From contig NZ_FNCA01000003.1 in the NCBI RefSeq assembly GCF_900100715.1, positions 248,001 through 312,000 on the forward strand: a DNA stretch of 64,000 bases, read 5' to 3'. A program made the translations under genes and the position numbers. The notes beneath the pieces were generated by a model. It did no database searches, had not been told where the DNA came from, and saw only the letters and a list, made by a program, of their open reading frames with translations. This DNA comes from Methanolobus vulcani (lineage in GTDB: Archaea; Halobacteriota; Methanosarcinia; Methanosarcinales; Methanosarcinaceae). Every line of letters begins with the position of its first letter. Within the stretch, counting starts at the first letter, position 1. Positions 7,375 to 14,361 of this stretch are shown here, in pieces.

Positions 7375-7634
7375 CAAGAAAAAGCATTTTTTGATAAATT
7401 ACATTTTTTAAGCTTTATAGCGACTCAAAATCATAAAATAGAACATAATAGTACATTTAATACTTATTAAACCACTCAGAAACTTTTAATCAATAACTAT
7501 TCCCTATTAACATTGATACTTTAAAGTCAATTCCAAAAAAATAATTTATGGGATGCTTTGATATTTAAATAAACATAAGAGAAATAAGGAAGAAAATAAG
7601 GCAAAGATCTGTGTTGAGCATCGAGATTTAAGGA

Positions 7635-7680
7635 TCAGACTTCCATTACGGTAAGGAACAGAATATTTCCGCGGCCTTTT
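7635..7680 (-). pseudogene. remnant of winged-helix C-terminus
   Basis: In a shifted frame this stretch encodes FIKGRGNILFLTVMEV then a TGA stop. It corresponds to FKKGRGNVLFLVEPEK at the very end of the intact regulator at 4731-5696. It touches the stop of the 110-aa paralog, so the deletion junction is visible at about 7680. Confidence 0.75.
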
Positions 7681-8011
7681 ATGAAGGAACCAGAAGGAGA
7701 TCTACGACATAATTTCCTTCATCCATGATAGTTATAACTTCCTCATCATAACACGTGAGATCCCCATTTACATAATAACTTGAAGCTATGCGATAATTCC
7801 CTTCAGGAAGCTCAAAAGAATACATTCCATATTTTGCAACCATTGATTGCCTGGGAGTGGAATTCACCTCAATTATAACATTATCAAGTGGAGCAAGAGT
7901 ACTCCAGTCATAAACCACACCATGAACAGTCGCACTGTCCTCTGCAGCAACTACTGTGGATAAAAGAAGAAGGAGGATGGTGATGCAACCTGCACAGGAT
8001 GTAATTTTCAT
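7679..8011 (-). CDS. truncated paralog of the membrane-anchored regulator (sensor domain only)
   Basis: 110 aa with a signal peptide (1-23) and the extracytoplasmic beta domain (TVHGVVYDWSTLAPLDNVII, then the sensor strand pattern to LLLVPS). It is strongly similar to residues 1-105 of the regulator at 4731-5696. The transmembrane helix, acidic linker and most of the DNA-binding domain are gone: after VPS the frame hits TAA, and the last 16 codons of the winged helix remain out of frame next to it. The product would be a free exported sensor domain, possibly a decoy or modulator, or simply a decaying gene. It follows its secreted partner gene by 34 nt. Confidence 0.75.
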   Translation of the reverse strand: MKITSCAGCITILLLLLSTVVAAEDSATVHGVVYDWSTLAPLDNVIIEVNSTPRQSMVAKYGMYSFELPEGNYRIASSYYVNGDLTCYDEEVITIMDEGNYVVDLLLVPS

Positions 8012-8045
8012 GTTACACTACCATCGAAATGGTTTTTATCTTATG

Positions 8046-8948
8046 TCATAAGGTTTCAAATATAGGTGCTAACCAGACTCCTTCCCTGACTGAACCGGAG
8101 TTATCCAGATAATAAGTTCCATTGCCATAGAGCTGGACTTCTCCAAAGCCAGTTGCATGGAGAGTTGTATTATCACCCATGACAGCAATTGTCATCCCTG
8201 AACCTGACATTCTCACATTACCCTGAACGTCCAGGTATGAGACCATATGATGTGGATTCACACTCCCGGAAGTGGACACCGCAGATTCAGCTACTACATT
8301 GGAACTTAATAATTCATCAGAATTTATAGACATGTCTCCCTCAAAGTCCACTACAGAGAATTTTCCTGAAGACATACTGAGATTGACATCCAGATCTCCA
8401 GAGAGAATTATTACTCCACTTCCCTTTGCATCAAGACTGTCATTCCCGGTTATCTCTACAGGTCCTGGCATATAGTTATGCATGGCCACGAATATCCTTT
8501 TCAGTAAGACATCTGAATGGACCATCTTGTCTTTGGACAATGAAACATATTTCTGCTCATCTGAAATTGAATCTGCACTGTTTGCCTTTTCAAGATATGA
8601 ACCCGCATCTGAAACAAGTGATGAATAATCCCTGACCATTTGTTTAAGGTCGCTTACATCGTTTCCTTCACTGGCCAGACGATCAATGGAATCTTCAAGA
8701 CGAACTATCATCTCATCGGATTTCTGTATGTTATCTGTCAGAAAGTCCTTTTCATCCTGTGGCTTTACATTTTCTTCTGAAACAGATGAGGGAACCTCAC
8801 CATATAGTTCTTTATTGATATATTCCGGCTGACTGGAAGACATTTTAGAATGGTCTCCGTCAACAGGATACCTGCCATTATCTGACAGACCTGATATTAA
8901 TACCATCAATATGAGAATTCCCAGTGTTATAAGTGGTAACTTCTTCAT
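8046..8948 (-). CDS. exported helical/beta-domain protein, cassette copy 2
   Basis: 300 aa and a full-length paralog of the 5734-6645 product: signal helix (LPLITLGILILMVLISGL), helical domain (NIQKSDEMIVRLEDSIDRLA, about 70-165) and beta domain (AKGSGVIILSGDLDVNLSMS; ATGFGEVQLYGNGTYYLDNS). A strong ribosome site AGGAGGTGATT precedes ATG 8948. The promoter motif at 9052-9071 gives a leader of about 80 nt. First gene of the second cassette, followed by the truncated regulator. Function unknown; export is predicted from the signal sequence. Confidence 0.82.
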   Translation of the reverse strand: MKKLPLITLGILILMVLISGLSDNGRYPVDGDHSKMSSSQPEYINKELYGEVPSSVSEENVKPQDEKDFLTDNIQKSDEMIVRLEDSIDRLASEGNDVSDLKQMVRDYSSLVSDAGSYLEKANSADSISDEQKYVSLSKDKMVHSDVLLKRIFVAMHNYMPGPVEITGNDSLDAKGSGVIILSGDLDVNLSMSSGKFSVVDFEGDMSINSDELLSSNVVAESAVSTSGSVNPHHMVSYLDVQGNVRMSGSGMTIAVMGDNTTLHATGFGEVQLYGNGTYYLDNSGSVREGVWLAPIFETL

Positions 8949-9051
8949 GGAATCACCTCCTGATTATTCTCTTTTTATGGCATTCTGTATAGCAAATTAA
9001 CATATTATAATGCACCTTCACGTTTTTTCATGTATACTCTGGATTGGGAGG

Positions 9052-9071
9052 TTTAAATATAAACATACTTA
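9052..9071 (-). promoter_or_regulatory. conserved promoter motif, copy C
   Basis: The minus strand reads TAAGTATGTTTATATTTAAA, upstream of the secreted protein gene starting at 8948. It differs from copies A/B by C-to-T after AAGTATG and one T/A in the TATA core. AAGCTTTAT lies at 9120-9128. Confidence 0.6.
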
Positions 9072-9614
9072 AGCGGAAAGAGATTTTTAGAAAAATAATA
9101 AGAGATAAAAAGAGAGCTTAAGCTTTATGAAGCTTTTTTGAAAATAAAAAATGATTTTGAAACTATATTAAGAGATAAAAGTTATAAATAACTACTAATA
9201 TACATCTATTTTGGATTCAAACTCATTTTAACTATGTTTTAAAATTGCGTAATACAATGATTTTTGATGACATGTTAGAAAAAATCCTACTTTGGAATTA
9301 TGGAAGAAATGACTTCAACTTGACCCTGACACAACACAGATAAACCCTACATTTAAAAAAATCATTGCAGCGCATCCTATTCATTGAGAGATATCACATA
9401 TGCCTAACGGGAAAATCGGCTAAATACGAAACCTCTGTTCTTTTGGAGTGGAATTCTATCAAATAGAAACTTCCTGTTAAACACCGGACATACCTTCAAT
9501 AGAAGAAATCAACCATACTCATTAATTTTAAGTGTTCAAAGGTTCCTTTTGACAATAAACCTTTATAGAAGTTTTATTTTTTGATTTAAAGCTCATATTG
9601 AACTTCTTTTACGA

Positions 9615-9632
9615 AAGTATGCTTATATTTAA
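9615..9632 (+). promoter_or_regulatory. conserved promoter motif, copy D
   Basis: The plus strand reads AAGTATGCTTATATTTAA, about 84 nt before the ATG at 9716, so the leader is about 60 nt. It is the only copy on the plus strand and again precedes a secreted-protein gene. Confidence 0.6.
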
Positions 9633-9715
9633 GCCTGTAGATCAGGAAAATGTCAGAAGCACGCCAATAATTGAGGCAATCATCTGACTGAACAGAGAAA
9701 AAGGAGATAGAAATT

Positions 9716-10522
9716 ATGAAACACAGAATACTGAAATTACTGGCCTGTATTTCATTGGCATCAATGGTGTTAAGTGTTGTGACACCAGGCGCCTTTGCTG
9801 ATGAAACAGGAACAGCAAACGATACCAAGGAGTTCGATGATCATAGGATGATGAATGCTCCAGACGGGAACTTCAGCATCAATAATTCAATCATGGAAGC
9901 ACCTGTGTTTGACAGTGAGGAAGAAGAGATGAACTTCCTTGTAGAAAGAACAAATGAATCAATCAGCAGGAAGATAGAAATGCTTCAGGAAATGCTCTAT
10001 AACATCGATGAAATTGATGATGAGAACATAACAGCAGATTCTATTCAAGAGCAGATTACAGAACTGCAGGGATTGCTTGCAGACGTTGAGAGTGCAACAA
10101 CACTGGACGAACTCAAGGGGATTCTGGAAACATCCAGAGAATCTATGATGATGGAGAATCCGGTAAAGGGTGAAAGACCGGAAATGGAAAAGATAGTATT
10201 CGATTCCGATGAGGAAGAAATGGCTTTCCTTGTAGAGAGAGAAACAGAACACATCACCAAAAGAATAGAAATGCTCAACGAGAAGATGGATAATATCGAC
10301 GAGATGAACGACGAAAACGTCACAGAGGAATTTATCAACGAAGAGATTACCGGGCTTGAAGATCTGCTTTCAGAGATCCAGGGTGCAACAACTCTTGATG
10401 AGCTCAAGACAATCCTGGAAGGGTATAGAGCAAACAACCCTCAACCACACGGACATGGAAGAGAACATGGACCAATGGGCCCAGCTCCTGAAATTGAAGA
10501 AGAGATAACCCAGGAAGAGTGA
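9716..10522 (+). CDS. secreted acidic coiled-coil protein with internal duplication
   Basis: 268 aa. Signal peptide (1-29, cleavage after GAFA). Two related repeats of about 78 residues with a 97-residue period: 64-142 starts FDSEEEEMNFLVERTNES and 161-237 starts FDSDEEEMAFLVERETEH. Both continue into heptad-rich helices and a closing ATTLDELK-ILE motif. The tail is His/Gly/Pro-rich (PQPHGHGREHGPMGPAP) and could bind metal. AAGGAGATAG is a good ribosome site and promoter copy D lies upstream. No named family is recognised. The next gene (10612) encodes a related single-repeat protein, so the pair probably arose by duplication and may be co-transcribed. Confidence 0.8.
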   Translation: MKHRILKLLACISLASMVLSVVTPGAFADETGTANDTKEFDDHRMMNAPDGNFSINNSIMEAPVFDSEEEEMNFLVERTNESISRKIEMLQEMLYNIDEIDDENITADSIQEQITELQGLLADVESATTLDELKGILETSRESMMMENPVKGERPEMEKIVFDSDEEEMAFLVERETEHITKRIEMLNEKMDNIDEMNDENVTEEFINEEITGLEDLLSEIQGATTLDELKTILEGYRANNPQPHGHGREHGPMGPAPEIEEEITQEE

Positions 10523-10560
10523 GATCAAAAGGAATGGTCTGTAAAATGATCACTACCGCT

Positions 10561-10586
10561 ATGAGATAGGATTATTCCTATCTCAT
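10561..10586 (+). terminator. 11-bp perfect hairpin between two secreted-protein genes
   Basis: ATGAGATAGGA and TCCTATCTCAT pair perfectly around a TTAT loop. It lies 38 nt after the stop of the 268-aa protein and 25 nt before the next ATG. It could terminate, attenuate or protect an mRNA end; there is no long T-tract. Confidence 0.5.
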
Positions 10587-10611
10587 AAATCCAAATTAAA
10601 GGAGTTTTAAC

Positions 10612-11214
10612 ATGAGAAGAAAGTTAACTTTGCTTTACTAATGATAGTGTTCAGCACCGCAATACCGGGAGTTTATGCACTGGAAGACAACGGTAGCATG
10701 GAAATGCCACAAATGGATGCTGCACAGATGAAAGAAATGACACTTGGAATGATAGAGAACAATATAGATGCACTTACCACCCTCCAGTCTGAAACAGAAG
10801 ATGAAGATACACTACAATCAATAGAAAGCCTTCTTGAACAGATGGAATCACAAAAAACAGAACTAGAAGGCACAGACGATAAAGATACTGTTGAGGACAT
10901 AATGGGAGAGCTCAGAACATTAATGGAAGAAGCACCAGAACAAGTACGTGAGTCACTTATGCAGAATGGCCCCGGAGGAGACCGAGGACTGGATGGAGAA
11001 GGCATGATGAATGGCAATGGTGCAGGCACCTGAAGGAGCAACAGGCAGTGGATTCCCGGGAAATGGAAGTATGGGTGATGGAGCTCAGATGGGAAGACCG
11101 GACGAAAGAACAACTGACAGCGATTCCAGCAGTTCAGAAGCTATCACAAATTCTATTGAAGAGAGTACAGGATTTCTCAGCGGTCTTATCAACATGATCA
11201 AGGGACTCTTGTAA
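10612..11214 (+). pseudogene. secreted coiled-coil protein with two compensating frame breaks
   Basis: ATG 10612 follows AAAGGAG and starts MRRKLTLLY before a TAA. Adding one T at the TTT run 10634-10636 would give a normal signal peptide (MRRKLTLLLLMIVFSTAIPG) running into the long middle frame (10641-11033). That middle part is a coiled coil (LQSIESLLEQMESQKTELEG) akin to the repeats of the preceding gene. It meets TGA at 11031. Removing one base near 11025 joins it to a Gly/Ser-rich tail and a final hydrophobic segment (FLSGLINMIKGLL). Start and tail are in one frame, with the middle shifted. Either two sequencing errors or a damaged gene. The internal ATG 10641 could still make a shorter product without a basic N-region. 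Confidence 0.6.
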
Positions 11215-11239
11215 AGATGCTGTTCACCATTGAAGAGGT

Positions 11240-11285
11240 TTACCTGGGGAGGAAGTAAATCTGATCCTGGCTTCAGGTAATTTTT
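11240..11285 (+). terminator. probable terminator after secreted-protein gene
   Basis: TTACCTG (11240-11246) pairs with CAGGTAA (11274-11280), followed by TTTTT. Confidence 0.45.
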
Positions 11286-11495
11286 GCTTAATAATCTGGT
11301 TTTAACTATAAATTGATTCTTTTATTGTGCTTAAAAATAGTACTGGGTAAATACTCAAGAGAACAATAATAGCTAGGAGTTACTATAAATACCATGACAC
11401 AGATTAACACAGTCAATTAGTTTCTACCGATAATTACCAAAAACATTAACATACAATAGATTATGCTAATATTCCTATAAAGCAGGAGAAATGTC

Positions 11496-12215
11496 ATGAA
11501 AATTGCAATACTTGGAGGCACAGGTAATATAGGCAAGGGTTTTGCACTTCGATGGGGTCAGAAACATGAGATTATAATCGGTTCCAGAGAACAGGACAAA
11601 GCCAAAGCGGTTGCATCAGAATACAATGAAATACTTGAAAAGTTTGGTCATAATAAAAATATAACAGGTACTGATAACAAAACAGCCGCCGAAAAAGCAG
11701 AGATAATTGTTGTTGCCATCAGGTATAATCAGCTTGCTCCTGTAATGAATCTTATAAAACCTGTCATAGAGAACAAGATGGTCATCAGTGTCGTTGTTCC
11801 CATGGAAAGGAACATGTGTTACATCAGTCCAGGAAGCAACTACCCAAGAACCCCAATAGAGAGCAAGGATTTCAATACTGAATATTTCTGTTTCTCAATG
11901 CCTGAACTTGGAAGTGCCGCTCAGGAGATATTTACCATGATACCTGAAAGCACCGAACTTGTTGCAGCATTCCATACGGTGCCTGCAAGAAAACTGGCAA
12001 ACCTTGAGATGGAACTTGATTATGACATCGGTGTCTGCGGAAACTCCATGCATGCAAAGGAGATCGTTTTCGGTCTTGTAAAGGATATTTCCAACATGAG
12101 ACCACTTGACATCGGGCCTCTTGAAACCGCAGGAATGATCGAGTCCCTTACACCTCTACTTATCAACGTAGCCGCAAGGAATGAAATGAAGGACGTTAGT
12201 CTTAAATTCGTCTGA
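11496..12215 (+). CDS. fno: F420H2:NADP+ oxidoreductase
   Basis: 239 aa, close to the usual 220-240. It moves hydride between reduced coenzyme F420 and NADP+, supplying NADPH for biosynthesis. The N-terminus has the Rossmann motif ILGGTGNIGKGFALRW with GSREQDKA as the NADP phosphate-binding region. The middle carries IVVAIRYN and the family-typical VVVPMER segment; the C-terminus has the helical pair ending IGPLETAGMIESLTPLLI. AGGAG lies 7 nt before the ATG. It stands alone and converges with the glutamate-synthase-like gene, in a stretch otherwise devoted to nitrogen assimilation. Confidence 0.92.
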   Translation: MKIAILGGTGNIGKGFALRWGQKHEIIIGSREQDKAKAVASEYNEILEKFGHNKNITGTDNKTAAEKAEIIVVAIRYNQLAPVMNLIKPVIENKMVISVVVPMERNMCYISPGSNYPRTPIESKDFNTEYFCFSMPELGSAAQEIFTMIPESTELVAAFHTVPARKLANLEMELDYDIGVCGNSMHAKEIVFGLVKDISNMRPLDIGPLETAGMIESLTPLLINVAARNEMKDVSLKFV

Positions 12216-12281
12216 TTTTAGGTCCTTACTTATTTATTTTTGTTTTTTGGAAGAGTCCATAAAATCCTGATGGAAAAGAAA

Positions 12282-12302
12282 AAGTAAGCATTAAGCTTAC
12301 TT
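12282..12302 (-). terminator. hairpin plus T-tract after glutamate-synthase-like gene
   Basis: AAGTAAGC and GCTTACTT pair around a 5-nt loop. On the minus strand the hairpin runs into TTTTTCTTTTCC. It begins 4 nt past the stop codon. Confidence 0.75.
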
Positions 12303-12305
12303 TGT

Positions 12306-13898
12306 TTATCCGTCAAGGATCTCTTCTGCAATATCCCTGTACGCATCCATGACATATGCGATACCGGATACCTTTGCTGCTTCTTCAGTAAGCGCCATGA
12401 GGTCCTTACGCGAAAGCGTGGAAGTATTGAACCTTCTGGAACCTGCCATGAGTTGCTGGAGTCCGACCTTTGTTTTCTGGGCGTAGGAATAAATTCCAAT
12501 GGCACCCAGTGGAATCTCATCTATCTCGCTTCCATAGCGCTCCTCGAGTTCCTCATAATGTACAAAGATCTCTTCCTTTCTGTGTCCGAATTCGGATACG
12601 GTTTTTGGAAGGTCTCCTTCCTCAAGCCACTTGCCGATATTCTTACCAACCATTCCGGGAATCATCAGACCACGACCCATACACACTGCCTTGAAGTATG
12701 GAGCACCCATTGCAAGAACCTTGTAGATGCCATCTTCAGTTGAGAATCCACCTGCCATTGCAAGGTCTGGAACTCTTTTGCCCTTGGAATTCAGCTTCTC
12801 TGCAAATTCGTATACAAGTGACTGTAAATAGAATGTTGGTGTTCCCCATTCTTCCATCATTGGCCATGGGCTCATTCCGGTTCCACCCGGTGCACCATCA
12901 TAAGTTAGCAGGTCTATCTTTGCATCGGAACTGTATTTGAGTGCCATTGCAGTTTCTGCCATTGAATAAGCACCGGTCTTTAAGGTTATTCTCTTAAACC
13001 CAAGATCCCTTAGTCTGTCACACTCCGCATGGAACCCTTCTTCAGTTACAAAACCAAGCCTTGAGTGTCTCTCGAATTCCCTTATTGCGCCAACTTTGTA
13101 AGCTTCCTGTACTGATGCAAGTTCTGGATCTGGCGTTACAATGTAACCCCTTTTCTTGAGTTCAAGTGCACGCTCAAGTTCTTTGACCTTTATTTCTCCA
13201 CCAATACATTTTGCACCCTGTCCCCACTTAAGTTCAATAGTGTCCATCTCATGTTTGCTGGAAAGATATTCTGCGACACCAAGATTTGTGTCTTCCACAT
13301 TCATCTGGACGAGCATCTCACCGTAACCATCGTAGAACTTCCTGTAAAGTTCAATTCTGCGGTCCATCTCCGGAGATTCAGTGACAAGTCCATCACTGCC
13401 TCTTTTAAGTTCGGGGTCTATACCACAAACATTCTCACCACAGACAATGGTAACACCTGAAATTGCTGCACCAATTGCGAAGTGTTCCCAGTTCTTTCTT
13501 GCAATTTCTGTAGAACCCAGTGCTCCGGTAAATATCGGAACCTTCATCTTTACTTTTTTGTCCCATCCGTATTCTGTTTCAGTGCTTACATTCGGGAATC
13601 TTGCAGTTTCAGGCCCTGGCACCATATCTTCTGGCATGCCGATGGCTCCAACAGCATATCCCTGAATGTTCAGGTGGGAGTAGTCTATAGGATAGTCTTT
13701 GTCTGCACCGGCTGTAATCTCACCGAAAGGTCCGGGGTACAGAACTTCACGTCCCCTGAATGAAGATTTAAAAATTTCACAATTGCCACGACATCCATCT
13801 ACACAACGTGTACAGAGTCCTGACATCGGTACCACGCTCTTTGACCTGTTAAAGGTCTGAGTAGCGTCATTTGAGTTTGGTCTCCTAAGGTTACCCAT
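12306..13898 (-). CDS. FMN-binding glutamate synthase family protein
   Basis: 530 aa. It matches the central FMN/synthase domain family (COG0069) but not the amidotransferase or GXGXG parts. The N-terminus carries a cysteine cluster CTRCVDGCRGNC (about residues 31-42), suggesting an Fe-S site. The barrel part contains KWGQGAKCIGGEIK and LLTYDGAPGGTGMSP, the FMN/substrate loop seen in glutamate synthases, and GGFSTEDGIYKVLAMGA. GAGGAAGTGA precedes ATG 13898. Stand-alone versions are common in methanogens and their exact reaction is not settled. It is distinct from GltB2 at 18183-19691, so two synthase barrels are present. Divergent from glnA. Confidence 0.85.
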   Translation of the reverse strand: MGNLRRPNSNDATQTFNRSKSVVPMSGLCTRCVDGCRGNCEIFKSSFRGREVLYPGPFGEITAGADKDYPIDYSHLNIQGYAVGAIGMPEDMVPGPETARFPNVSTETEYGWDKKVKMKVPIFTGALGSTEIARKNWEHFAIGAAISGVTIVCGENVCGIDPELKRGSDGLVTESPEMDRRIELYRKFYDGYGEMLVQMNVEDTNLGVAEYLSSKHEMDTIELKWGQGAKCIGGEIKVKELERALELKKRGYIVTPDPELASVQEAYKVGAIREFERHSRLGFVTEEGFHAECDRLRDLGFKRITLKTGAYSMAETAMALKYSSDAKIDLLTYDGAPGGTGMSPWPMMEEWGTPTFYLQSLVYEFAEKLNSKGKRVPDLAMAGGFSTEDGIYKVLAMGAPYFKAVCMGRGLMIPGMVGKNIGKWLEEGDLPKTVSEFGHRKEEIFVHYEELEERYGSEIDEIPLGAIGIYSYAQKTKVGLQQLMAGSRRFNTSTLSRKDLMALTEEAAKVSGIAYVMDAYRDIAEEILDG

Positions 13899-14361
13899 GC
13901 TTTAGTCACTTCCTCTATTTTTACAATACTATTTTTCAGGCCGGTCTTCCTACGTCCGACCTTTTCCTAACAACTAGGGAAAATAATAGTAGGATAACGG
14001 ATGGCTTATACAATTATATATAGTTTTTTATTCAGGAGAATATATGCCAAATCAATACCACTATTCAGCAGCCTCTTACCGGGAAGAGATATATAGAGAT
14101 GACTGTGTATTAAAGAATGAAAATAGTAATATACCATATATATTTTGCCCTAACCACGTCAATTACATATTTTGATAAATCAAAAACATAGATTACCTCT
14201 TAAAAAACTACCTTATATTTAATGCAAAATCACGAACAGTTAGATTTTTGGAACTGATAAAACAGAACTTTACAGCAAACTATAACTTCATGGACTTAGA
14301 TAGGCGGAAATAATTTTGCATTGCATGTGCAAGATATAGAGGAAGAATAGCAGGCGATCAA
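13899..14361. other. 463-nt intergenic region upstream of glnA
   Basis: It contains the divergent starts of the FMN protein and glnA, a candidate 43-aa ORF (14044-14175) with its own TATA box (ATTATATATAG, 14013-14023), and a glnA TATA box (TTATATTTAA, 14213-14222). TACCT occurs twice as a direct repeat just ahead of that TATA. Confidence 0.5.
14044..14175 (+). CDS. candidate small protein (43 aa) upstream of glnA
   Basis: ATG at 14044 has AGGAGA (14034-14039) at about 5-nt spacing and a TATA box 20-30 nt upstream. The peptide is aromatic- and acidic-rich (MPNQYHYSAASYREEIYRDD, ending IFCPNHVNYIF) with two Cys. No family is recognised. Small proteins that bind glutamine synthetase are known in Methanosarcina mazei, so its place just ahead of glnA is notable. 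No sequence link to those proteins is claimed. The TATA-to-ATG distance is short, so either a leaderless or a very short leader is implied. Confidence 0.4.
   Translation: MPNQYHYSAASYREEIYRDDCVLKNENSNIPYIFCPNHVNYIF

Larger units (their letters stand above)
8949..9715. other. 767-nt AT-rich divergent promoter region
   Basis: It separates the minus-strand cassette copy 2 from the plus-strand secreted coiled-coil gene. It contains promoter copies C and D facing outward. AAGCTTTATGAAGCTTTTTT near 9120-9139 looks like a small hairpin with a T-tract. I see no convincing gene inside. Confidence 0.6.

Noticed and set aside
9586-9828. 80-codon minus-strand ORF across the start of the secreted coiled-coil gene
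   Set aside because: Covers promoter copy D and the signal-peptide coding region of the plus-strand gene; shadow.
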